Part shown: positions 1 through 7,457 of the stretch, one piece after another
How the letters are laid out: the number at the start of each line of letters is the position of its first letter
Numbering within the stretch: the first letter of the stretch is position 1
NCBI GenBank assembly: GCA_043760535.1
Contig: JAYUOV010000273.1
Location: forward strand, 1-27,605
Length of the DNA stretch: 27,605 nucleotides
Direction: 5' to 3'
Origin: JAZKFT01 sp043760535
GTDB lineage: Bacteria > Bacteroidota > Bacteroidia > Chitinophagales > Chitinophagaceae
Position numbers and translations under genes: made by a program
The notes under the pieces: model-generated
The model's database searches: none
The model's input: the letters and a program-made list of their open reading frames with translations, nothing else
What the model was told of the DNA's origin: nothing

Positions 1-83
1 TTTTCATTTTCATAGCTAAAGCATTACAAAAATTGTGCCAAAAAAGATTGCAAATATATGATTATCAAATACTTAGACTTTAA

Positions 84-341
84 AGACAGACTCTAGTTAG
101 TAAATGGTTATCGATGCCCTTATTATTTCCACTAGCGCAGTACGGCATTATTGAAACAGAAGTTTTTAAATTAGATTCATTTTCTTCACTTGGTATGACA
201 AAGGAAAAGTCTCAAATTCAAGTTTATGATTTTTTAGCTCACGGCATTTTCTCAGATTATAATGGATTGCTTGGACTTGATTTTTTGGAAAGAACTAAGT
301 TTTGTATAGATACAAAAAACAATACCATTACTTTATCGTAG
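84..341 (+). pseudogene. Retropepsin-like aspartic protease, C-terminal fragment
   Basis: The frame is open from 84, just after a TAA, and has an ATG at 114. The product ends with NGLLGLDFLERTKFCID, which resembles the GLLGxDFL segment near the C-terminus of bacterial gag-asp/retropepsin-type proteases. The preceding beta-rich stretch (IIETEVFKLDSF then IQVYDFLAHGIF) also fits the second half of that fold. The N-terminal half with the catalytic D-T/S-G motif is missing, and the DNA upstream has stops in this frame. The piece is therefore probably the remnant of a truncated gene rather than a working enzyme. It sits beside an IS66 remnant, which fits a decayed accessory region. Family recognition is by motif only. 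Confidence 0.5.
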
Positions 342-646
342 TACGAGAAGCACTTCTGCTAAACAAACAAGGCTTCGTTGGGCTCGAAGAGCCAACGATG
401 AAGCAGATGTTGTACGAAACCTACCCCGAAATACTCCGGGGGAGCCTGGTAGAATGTTATCTAGTCTTTGGGGTTTGCGTTATTGGTGTATGGGAAAAGC
501 ATGAACCTTGCGGCACGTTGCATGAGCAATCTGCTTAATATGTAATGATTGGTTCCCATTTTAGATTTTGTAACGTACCCCCTCCGACCAATACCATCTT
601 GTTTTATATTATTTCAAGTACTGATTTTTGCAACAAACAATTGTAA
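342..646. other. Non-coding stretch with nested hairpins
   Basis: No convincing gene is seen. Several stems cluster between about 370 and 455. One has the arms TCGTTGGGCT and AGCCAACGA around a GAAG loop, and another has CCCCG and CGGGG arms inside a wider CTACC/GGTAG pair. A 78-codon frame crosses the stretch but matches nothing I recognise and looks incidental. This could be part of a structured RNA or of a mobile element. I cannot assign it to a known RNA family. Confidence 0.3.
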
Positions 647-1083
647 AAGACGCCATCTCGTTTACGAACATCTGCCGCTCTTCAATTGATTAATCAAAGG
701 CAGGCCAGCGGAATGACTCAAAAAGCATTTTTCGAGTGGAAAAGTATTTGCTTTGTCACGTTTGATTGTTGGTATGGTACTTTTCGCAGTAAGGCGTTCG
801 AACAATCTGCATTTATCTCTTTAGAGGTGGACGCCCCACCCAATACAATATTTATTTGTTTAACAAACCAATTACAATTGACGATAAGTATTGCATCGGC
901 AAGGTTCGATAAACAAATATTAACAGTTAAGCTATGTAACAGTTTTTTAAAGCACCTTCTCCCATTAAAAAAAATGGCATCAATCCATACTAATGGCTGT
1001 ACAACATACTCGATAGAATTAACACCCAACCACAGAAAAGAATAGATGAGCTGCTACCACAAAACTGGAAGCAAAACGGATGA
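647..1083 (+). mobile_element. Internally deleted IS66-family remnant
   Basis: Two pieces of IS66-type genes lie side by side. The first (about 647-980) encodes a TnpA-like accessory protein. It has the helix-turn-helix region QASGMTQKAFFE, then a degraded CWYGTFRSK and AFISLEVDAPPNTIF, ending in FLKHLLP; in IS66 accessory proteins these correspond to a tyrosine/tryptophan-rich YWY segment and a FISL stretch. The second piece is in a different frame (994-1083) and reads WLYNILDRINTQPQKRIDELL then PQNWKQNG and stop, the typical C-terminus of the IS66 TnpC transposase. TnpB and nearly all of TnpC are missing, so the element cannot move by itself. Terminal inverted repeats were not identified. 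Confidence 0.6.
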
Positions 1084-1163
1084 CAGATCTGAAATTTTCA
1101 GCATTTTAATAAAGGTATTGGTGAGATGTTTAGATAGCATCTGCATAAACTGGTTCATAAAAT

Positions 1164-1206
1164 TAAAGAAGGCTGTTTCAAAAAAAAATGAGACAGCCTT
1201 CTTTAA
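1164..1206 (-). terminator. Intrinsic terminator downstream of the usp gene
   Basis: The arms AAGAAGGCTGTTTCA (from 1166) and TGAGACAGCCTTCTT (to 1203) form a long stem with one G-T type mismatch and an A-rich loop. On the minus strand the stem is followed by a T-rich tract (TTTAATTTTAT). It lies about 20 bases past the stop of the universal stress protein gene and probably ends its transcript. Confidence 0.75.
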
Positions 1207-1227
1207 CCTTAACGGTATGTAATCTTA

Positions 1228-2052
1228 TTAATTATGAACGGCCAACAGCGGAACATTGGTATGAAATGCCAATTCCCGTGTGTAGCTGGTTTTAAAGATT
1301 TTGGCCAAAAAGCTATGCTTGCGTGGTACGGTAATAATCATATTAATTTTCATGTCGTTTACATAGGTATCAATGCCTTCCTCAAAATCGAAAAAACGCA
1401 TAAATGCGTACTTAGGTTTAAAGATACCAAACATGTCATCCATTACTACCTTCTCATTTTTATATTCTTCTGTAAGTTCTACAAAATGCTCCTGATCTAC
1501 GTTAGCAATGTGCAGCTCCGGCTGAAACATGTTAAGTACCTTATTTATTTGTTCAGCGGGTATGGTTTCTGTTACATTTTTAAAATCGGAAGCCAACAGG
1601 ATTTTTTTAATCCCCTCAAAAGTGGCGGCAGGCGGCACAATTAGTACTGGGCATCTTGTTTCGCTAATGATATTTATGGCATTGCTGCCCATAAACACTT
1701 GCGATAAACGGCTTGCACCATTAATGCCCATCACTATCATATCTGCATTTTCTACCTCTGCAAATGCAGGTAGGTTTTTCATAAGATCACCGGGCTCAGC
1801 CACTACCCTTATACGTGCTGGTGCTACTTGGTGAAGCGATACCTGCATTTTTTCTAGTATGGCCACCATTAATTCTTGGCGGGAAATTACATTAGATTTT
1901 ACAGCAGCATCTACTGTACTGCTCTTAATATCGTCGAATACGTTATACAGAATTACCTCAGAATCAGCTACACTGGCAGCCATTTGCACAGCAAACTTTG
2001 CTGCATTCAAAGCTGTTTCTGAAAAATCGGTTGGAACAATAAATGTTTTCAT
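1228..2052 (-). CDS. Universal stress protein, tandem UspA domains
   Basis: This 274-residue cytoplasmic protein has two Usp folds. The first (about 1-140) starts MKTFIVPTDFSETALNAAKFA, typical of UspA. It carries the complete nucleotide-binding signature G-x2-G-x9-G-S at G109, G112, G122 and S123, followed by CPVLIVPP. The second (about 145-274) starts KKILLASDFKNVTE and ends VPLLAVHN, but the matching loop (VPRKHSFLAKIFKTS) has lost the glycines and probably does not bind ATP. Tandem Usp proteins of this length are common in Bacteroidota and usually respond to stress or energy state, and the specific role is unknown. The gene stands alone and is followed by a strong terminator. Confidence 0.92.
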   Translation of the reverse strand: MKTFIVPTDFSETALNAAKFAVQMAASVADSEVILYNVFDDIKSSTVDAAVKSNVISRQELMVAILEKMQVSLHQVAPARIRVVAEPGDLMKNLPAFAEVENADMIVMGINGASRLSQVFMGSNAINIISETRCPVLIVPPAATFEGIKKILLASDFKNVTETIPAEQINKVLNMFQPELHIANVDQEHFVELTEEYKNEKVVMDDMFGIFKPKYAFMRFFDFEEGIDTYVNDMKINMIITVPRKHSFLAKIFKTSYTRELAFHTNVPLLAVHN

Positions 2053-2594
2053 TTGTACGAATTTTATTGCGGTAAAGGTATATGAATCAAGTATTGTGTA
2101 TTGAATTTTTAGTATTTAAACCTGTTGCACATTTATCTAGCAGAGAATCTAGTGTTCTTTCAAAATATATCAGGCGTATAAAACAATACTAAAAACTTGC
2201 TACTATTTGCCTAAACTACTAACCAAAGGCATTAGCTTTAGTTTTTTGCTGAGTTTAAATAAAATTGGCGTTATTCTGGCCTAAAAGTTCCAAGACAGAG
2301 GCCTTGGATTAGTAAATTGTTAAAACATTTTACCTTCCTAACTTAAACTGTATATTACTATGAGTGTAAAAAGTATAATAATAACAACCTCTCCCGGTTT
2401 TATACTACATCCTCCAGCTTTATCCGCTTTTGCCACCTTCTTCAAATGGAGTAGAAAATGAATGCCATTACATTTGAGAAGATAACCGGAAAAGGGTATG
2501 GCTTTTAAGATAGTTGCGTAATATTAAGAATTTCTGAAATTTAAAATGGTACTTACGCCTACAAGCGTATAATTTAGAATCTACATAGTACAAA
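2053..2594. other. Intergenic region, nothing recognised
   Basis: About 540 bases lie between the start of the universal stress gene and the end of the esterase gene, both on the minus strand. The stretch is AT-rich with stops in all frames and shows no RNA gene or strong hairpin. It should hold the promoter of the usp gene, but no clear TTG/TAnnTTTG pair could be assigned. Confidence 0.4.
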
Positions 2595-3434
2595 CTAAGT
2601 ACTTTTTGTGCCCCAACCCCATTTAAGAAAGTGTGGCATAGCCCTGCCCCATGTTTGTACATCATGTTTACCATTTTCCAGTTCTAGGTATGTTATATCG
2701 GTTTGTTTATTATAGCCTTTGTTTTCCAGTTCATCTATAAGGGCAATGGCATCATCTATACTATCAATAATACCATTGTTGTTGCGGTCTAGGGTTTCGT
2801 CTAAAGTGCCTGTGGCTATAAAAAACTTAAGCTCAGGGGCATACTCCCCTTCTCTTATTAGGCGATGCATAATTCGGTCGGTTGTTTCTTCATAACCATT
2901 TTCCAGGGCTTTAGTGCGCCACCAAAAAGAGGCACTAAAAGCTCCTACTTTACTAAATATTTCAGGGTGTTTCCAGGCAATATCCATAGCACTAAGTCCT
3001 CCCAGCGAAAAGCCTGCAAACACGATTTCCTTTACTTGTGGTAGAAAATAATTTCTTCTTACATAGGGCAATAATTCTTGCAGCACAAACTTACGGTGGT
3101 ATTTAGCCCTTGATCCTCGGTTGTTATAATCGAGAATATCGGCCGTGCCGTACTCCAGTTTACGATCTTCATTGCACCGGATGCCAATGGCTAAAATGGG
3201 CGTAATGGCCTTTTCTTCCAGCAAATTATCTAGCATGTTAGCAAGGCCAAAAAAAGGCAAATCTTGGCCATCATTAATAAGCATTAAGGTGATGGCCGAA
3301 GGGTTAGTGATATTTTTAGGTAAATAGGCATCTAGAAAAACCTTGCGATCCAGAAATATAGATTGTATGAAAAATGGTTCTACATGATAATGGATAAGCG
3401 ATGTGGTTGCATCTGCAGTAGTTTCAACGGTCAT
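2595..3434 (-). CDS. Alpha/beta hydrolase, enterochelin-esterase-like (putative esterase family)
   Basis: This 279-residue protein has no clear signal peptide. The nucleophile elbow is GFSLGG (G-x-S-x-G, about residue 142) in the context EIVFAGFSLGGLSAMDIAW, as in the putative esterase/Fes-like family. The histidine is in GKHDVQTWGRAMPHFLKW near the C-terminus, and an acidic residue lies in the ATGTLDETLD segment. Directly after that acid is DRNNNGIIDSIDD, a canonical EF-hand-type loop (D1, N3, N5, G6, D9, D12) that probably binds calcium beside the active site. The likely activity is hydrolysis of a carboxylic ester, with unknown substrate. It is transcribed alone, away from the broken gene that follows on the other strand. 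Confidence 0.8.
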   Translation of the reverse strand: MTVETTADATTSLIHYHVEPFFIQSIFLDRKVFLDAYLPKNITNPSAITLMLINDGQDLPFFGLANMLDNLLEEKAITPILAIGIRCNEDRKLEYGTADILDYNNRGSRAKYHRKFVLQELLPYVRRNYFLPQVKEIVFAGFSLGGLSAMDIAWKHPEIFSKVGAFSASFWWRTKALENGYEETTDRIMHRLIREGEYAPELKFFIATGTLDETLDRNNNGIIDSIDDAIALIDELENKGYNKQTDITYLELENGKHDVQTWGRAMPHFLKWGWGTKST

Positions 3435-3532
3435 TATTCAAAAATAAGAGATTTTGTGCTGCGAGGGAAACAGATTGCTTTCCGTTTGGCATTTTTGCTC
3501 ATTATATTTTTTTGCGCTTAACATACGCCGCA

Positions 3533-3892
3533 ATGGCCAATGGCTGCATATTAGCATTTGATGTGGCTACGCCACTAGAAGTAAAATTTAAAAACCAGAG
3601 TACCACCCACAGAGCATTTGTATTAACCGGCCGCAGCGATACGCTTTTGGGTGCTATACCATTATAAGATAAGATTGTACAGGTACACCATAAAAGGCAG
3701 GAGATATTTGTAAACCCCAAACACCCTTATAATGCCCAAATGAAATTGAAAGGCGTACCGAAAACGTTTTACAGAAAGTAATTTTTATTGAGGAAGTTGC
3801 AAGCGGTTTATAAGTACAAGCTTAAAGAGATTAAAGCCGGGACAATTAATGGTATGTACATTGGATTATTTTTAAAAGCATTAAAAACGTAA
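3533..3892 (+). pseudogene. Decayed gene with two in-frame TAA stops, family unknown
   Basis: One frame reads through from ATG 3533 to the TAA at 3890 and is interrupted only by TAA at 3665 and 3779. All three segments look like real protein: FDVATPLEVKFKNQSTTHRA, then HHKRQEIFVNPKHPYNAQMK, then LKEIKAGTINGMYIGLFLKA. The frame is also open upstream to about 3431, so the original start may be further left. Two nonsense changes with the frame otherwise kept suggest recent decay of a protein of about 119 residues or more. I do not recognise the family. A minus-strand frame at 3502-3720 overlaps it but has a less protein-like composition. Confidence 0.4.
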
Positions 3893-3905
3893 ACAATTAC
3901 CATAA

Positions 3906-4541
3906 CTACCCAAGCGGCCTCCGCTTCATCATCACTTTAATTTTTTTACCAGTAGCCAAAATCTTTTTCTTTTTAAAACATAGTTGTGCCTTACCTGTTC
4001 CGCTTAAGCCGTTAATGCCAGCCAGGCCCTGAAGCGTCCATTTTCGATTTTGTTTGTTGCGTTTGTGCCAGTTATTTCTCACTATTTTCCCATTGGAGAA
4101 AATGTAATATTCCGCCAGTTTTATAAGGTGGTAGCTGTGTGGATATTCTGTAACATTTTCGGCCCAGTCTATTAAGGTTTGTAAGGTGTTAGATGTTGCA
4201 GGGTCTATAATGTAAAATTGAATTTTTCCATTTTCGGCTACTGGTAGCAAGGCGGCCACATGGTAGTTCCAGCTTTGCTTTAGCCCACCTACATGATTTT
4301 TAAGAAAAGAACCACTAAAAACCCAGCCTTTGTAATTGGGTATTTGCCATTCGTCTAAAAGCATACAAACAGCTTCTGCCCTTGCTTCGCAGTTATTGTG
4401 TACATCCGCCCATCTAAAAAGAGGGCAGCTAGCAAAAAATGAAAAAAGTTTCTCAGCATCGGCTAATGCTATGGTTTTTTCGGCTACCACCACATCCGAT
4501 ATGGCGTATTCATAAAGAGTTGGAATAATAGTTTCAGCCAT
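3906..4541 (-). CDS. Protein-glutaminase-like (protein glutamine deamidase) protein
   Basis: This 211-residue protein has the Cys-His-Asp layout of the protein glutaminase family known from Chryseobacterium proteolyticum. C51 is in NNCEARAEAV, H94 in SWNYHVAALLP and D113 in FYIIDPAT. The spacing and the flanking words (C-x-ARA, W-x-YHVA, IIDP) fit enzymes that convert protein-bound glutamine to glutamate. Characterised members are secreted pre-pro-enzymes, but here the N-terminus (MAETIIPTLYEYAISD) is not a signal peptide and no pro-region is present. That suggests cytoplasmic action or delivery by a non-Sec route. The tail (about 150-211) is rich in lysine and arginine. The neighbours are a broken gene downstream and a divergent secreted protein gene upstream. 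Confidence 0.7.
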   Translation of the reverse strand: MAETIIPTLYEYAISDVVVAEKTIALADAEKLFSFFASCPLFRWADVHNNCEARAEAVCMLLDEWQIPNYKGWVFSGSFLKNHVGGLKQSWNYHVAALLPVAENGKIQFYIIDPATSNTLQTLIDWAENVTEYPHSYHLIKLAEYYIFSNGKIVRNNWHKRNKQNRKWTLQGLAGINGLSGTGKAQLCFKKKKILATGKKIKVMMKRRPLG

Positions 4542-4599
4542 GCGCTTAAAGGTAGCTGTTATTCGCCAATAGCTTTACAATGAAAATGTTAGTGGCAGT

Positions 4600-4653
4600 T
4601 AAACGCATATTGCAATAAATACTAAATGGTGTATTTATAACAATATGCGTTTA
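4600..4653. repeat. Imperfect 23-bp inverted repeat in a divergent promoter region
   Basis: The left arm (4600-4622) and the reverse complement of the right arm (4631-4653) agree at 21 of 23 positions. Each contains TAAACGCATATTG and ATAAATAC, separated by two mismatched bases. The spacer is eight bases. It lies between the start of the minus-strand glutaminase-like gene and the start of the plus-strand MG2/plug gene, so it could be an operator for both. It could also be a small palindromic element or an RNA hairpin in a leader. Confidence 0.65.
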
Positions 4654-4735
4654 ATAAATGTTAATCCCTGCTCAAAATGCATCGTTATTTTTTTCCTGCT
4701 TATTTTAGCAGCCCAGTTATTAGCCAAATAATAGT

Positions 4736-7153
4736 ATGCCAAAACAAGTTTTTACATCCGTCTTTATTTCAATAATATTTTTGGGGGCAATGCATAAAAG
4801 CCACGCCCAAAATATTGATTCGCTGATTTTAGTGCAACGCCAGGTGGATCCGCATGAAAAAATCTATGTGCATTTTGACAAGAATTATTACAACCCAGGC
4901 GAAACCATTTGGTTTAAGGCATACTTGTTCGAAGGGCTAGACCCATCGGAAAAAAGTAAGAATTTTTATGCAGAACTGCTTGATGAAAATGGAAATATCA
5001 TTGACCGAAAATCCGCACCCATTCTAGGTTCAGGAGCATCTGGTAGTTTTGATTTATCGGAAAAACTAACTAAACCTTTAATGTATTTTAGGGCATACAC
5101 CGTAGGTATGCTCAACAGTGATACTGCTTTTATTTTTCTGAAACCAATATCTGTTATCGTTCCTGTAGTGGCTGTAAAAGCTAGCCCAAAAGCAATTCCA
5201 ACTTCTACCATTCGTTTTTTGCCAGAGGGTGGCGATTGGGTGGCAGGCTTAAACAACACAATGGCATTTAAAGTTACCAATGCTAAAGAAATGCCAGTAG
5301 AAGCCAGTGGATTTATAAAAGATAATGCAGGTGCTAAAGTAGCAGAGTTTAGAACACTACTACATGGCATGGGCCAATTTGCAATAACACCATTACTTGG
5401 CATTACTTATACTGCCATTTGGAAAGATGCATTTGGCAAACAATATACTACACCGCTACCAGTAGTAAAGCCACAGGGTGTAACAATGCAGCTAAAAGAC
5501 GAAGCAAAAAGCAAACGCTTTATTATTCAAAGGAGTGATGATGCTACGGCAGAACAAAAAATGCTGCTGATGGTAGCAACCATGAACCAGCACCAGGTGT
5601 ATTCGGCCAAAATTAATTTAACGGCCAAAAAATCTACTTCCGGTCTTTTACCTGTAAATGAATTACCCACAGGAATTTTACAAATAACGCTATTTGACCA
5701 AAACAATAAGCCACAAGCAGAGCGGATAACTTTTGTAAACAACCACGACTATGAGTTTGATGCGGATGCATACATACCACAAAAAAATAAAGCCAAAAGA
5801 GGTTTAAATAAAGGCGAAGTAATCATTTCCGATACAGTAGCAGCCAGTTTTTCTATTTCTATAACAGATGCTGATTTAAACGAGTCGGAAACTTTTCAAG
5901 ACAATATCATTTCTCACCTGCTGCTCACCGGCGACCTGCGTGGCAAAATCATCAACCCGTATTATTATTTCTTCAGCACATCTGATAGTGCAGCTTACCA
6001 CCTGGATCTGGTGATGCTAACCCATGGGTGGCGGCGGTACAATTGGGATAAAATATTGGCAGCAAAAATACCTGTACAAACCTGGAAAGAAAGCAATTAC
6101 CTAAGCCTTGATGGGCAGGTGGCTAGTGGCATTCCTGGCGGCTTTTCGGCTGGCACACAGCTTACCGGTATTATGAAAACAATTGACTCTGCCACATCGC
6201 TAATTAATTTACCAGTTAGCAGAAAAGGAAAAGTATTTAGCGACGGTATGATTTTTTATGACCAAGCTAAATTCTATTTTCAATTTAGCGATAAAAAAAT
6301 ACAGTTTGATAAAAGTATGCTAACCGTTACCAACGGGCTTAGAAATGGTTATAAAATTGCAGCACTGGATAGTAACAATAAAGACGAGGGAATGCTGCTG
6401 GATGCAGATATTATTGCCAGAAATATTAAAAACAATACTGCCGAACAAAGACTCATTGCTCAGCGAAATATGAAGGCCGTGGAATTGCAGAATGTAACCG
6501 TTACGGCAAAGGCCAAAACCAATATACAGAAAATGGATGAGAAATACGCCAGCGGCATGTTTAGCGGCGATTCAAGAAATTTTGACCTAACCACCGACCC
6601 TAGTGCTGCCTCCTCTATGACGATTTTTCAGTACTTGCAAGGACGGGTGGCAGGATTGCAAGTTAATGCTTCTCAAAACCCGCCTACACTTACTTGGCGT
6701 GGTGGCAGCCCCACCCTTTTTCTGAATGAAATGAGGACGGATGCCGATCAGCTAAACAATACACCCATGACCGATATTGCATACATAAAAGTGTTTAGCC
6801 CGGGCCAAAGTGGTGTAATAGCAACCACAGGCGGCGGTGCGATAGTGGTATATACCAAAAAGGGTGGCGATGTTAGCAATGCCAATACCAAGGGCCTGGA
6901 TTATTTACAACTAACCGGATATTCGCCCATTAAACAGTTTTATACACCCGACTATGCCACAGCATCATCGCTTACAGAAGGTGGCGATCAGCGAACTACT
7001 TTATACTGGAATCCGTTGATCATCCTCAATAAAACAAAGAAAAAATTCAAATTTCAATTTTATAATAACGATGTTACAAAACGATTTAGGCTGGTAATGG
7101 AAGGCATGAATGACGATGGTAAATTATTTTTTGTAGAGAAGATTGTGGAGTAG
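4736..7153 (+). CDS. Secreted MG2-domain protein with TonB-receptor plug domain
   Basis: This 805-residue protein has a Sec signal peptide (about 1-25, ending SHAQ). Residues of about 38-145 form a macroglobulin MG2-like domain (EKIYVHFDKNYYNPGETIWF). The next region (about 160-240) begins FLPEGGDWVAGLNNTMAFKV, a repeat type common in Bacteroidota surface proteins. Near the C-terminus (about 584-712) is a plug-like domain, from LQNVTVTAKAK through YLQGRVAGLQV to GGGAIVVYTKKGG. No outer-membrane beta-barrel follows, so this is not a transporter itself. Homologues are usually annotated as TonB-dependent receptor plug domain proteins of unknown role, presumably periplasmic or outer-membrane associated. 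It has no partner gene on its strand. Confidence 0.85.
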   Translation: MPKQVFTSVFISIIFLGAMHKSHAQNIDSLILVQRQVDPHEKIYVHFDKNYYNPGETIWFKAYLFEGLDPSEKSKNFYAELLDENGNIIDRKSAPILGSGASGSFDLSEKLTKPLMYFRAYTVGMLNSDTAFIFLKPISVIVPVVAVKASPKAIPTSTIRFLPEGGDWVAGLNNTMAFKVTNAKEMPVEASGFIKDNAGAKVAEFRTLLHGMGQFAITPLLGITYTAIWKDAFGKQYTTPLPVVKPQGVTMQLKDEAKSKRFIIQRSDDATAEQKMLLMVATMNQHQVYSAKINLTAKKSTSGLLPVNELPTGILQITLFDQNNKPQAERITFVNNHDYEFDADAYIPQKNKAKRGLNKGEVIISDTVAASFSISITDADLNESETFQDNIISHLLLTGDLRGKIINPYYYFFSTSDSAAYHLDLVMLTHGWRRYNWDKILAAKIPVQTWKESNYLSLDGQVASGIPGGFSAGTQLTGIMKTIDSATSLINLPVSRKGKVFSDGMIFYDQAKFYFQFSDKKIQFDKSMLTVTNGLRNGYKIAALDSNNKDEGMLLDADIIARNIKNNTAEQRLIAQRNMKAVELQNVTVTAKAKTNIQKMDEKYASGMFSGDSRNFDLTTDPSAASSMTIFQYLQGRVAGLQVNASQNPPTLTWRGGSPTLFLNEMRTDADQLNNTPMTDIAYIKVFSPGQSGVIATTGGGAIVVYTKKGGDVSNANTKGLDYLQLTGYSPIKQFYTPDYATASSLTEGGDQRTTLYWNPLIILNKTKKKFKFQFYNNDVTKRFRLVMEGMNDDGKLFFVEKIVE

Positions 7154-7248
7154 GTGTTGGTTTTTGGTTCATTGGGTGGTTGGTTCATTGGTTCTCAAAT
7201 TTCAGAACTCCTTATCGTTTGCAGTTTTGATTGTGTAGCTTTTCTTTT

Positions 7249-7360
7249 TTTGCCTGCCCCGCCAGCCCCGATGACTATCGATGGTTTATTATGGTGAAAC
7301 CCAGCGAATGCCGTGCCCTGATGGGGCGACATCGGTCCCCACAATACTGTGGGGAATTGA
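7249..7360. repeat. Dispersed intergenic repeat, copy 1
   Basis: This non-coding segment shares blocks in the same order with 17797-17899: TTTGCCTGCCC, then GATGA-x-TAT, then GGTG-x-AAC-x-CAGCGAA, and finally ACAATACT-x-TGGGGA-TTGA. This copy ends in a perfect hairpin with eight-base arms TCCCCACA and TGTGGGGA (7336-7355). It fills most of the 300-base gap between two convergent genes. It could be a short non-autonomous mobile element or a REP-type unit. Confidence 0.55.
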
Positions 7361-7457
7361 CTGTATGCTACTATCGGGCCTTTTTAGACGGCGAATAACA
7401 GGCGGTTTCAGCTCTCAGGGTGAGTGGCCGAACATTTTGGAGTAACTTTTTTAGGAA

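Noticed and set aside
302..538. 78-codon plus-strand frame after the protease fragment
   Set aside because: The composition is not protein-like, and the DNA is better explained by hairpins.
342..646. Group II intron or similar ribozyme
   Set aside because: Stems are present, but no recognisable domain V or intron-encoded reverse transcriptase was found.
3502..3720. 72-codon minus-strand frame
   Set aside because: The opposite strand carries a longer, protein-like frame broken by stops.
4966..5403. 145-codon minus-strand frame inside the MG2/plug gene
   Set aside because: It is fully inside a well supported gene and has no recognisable motif.
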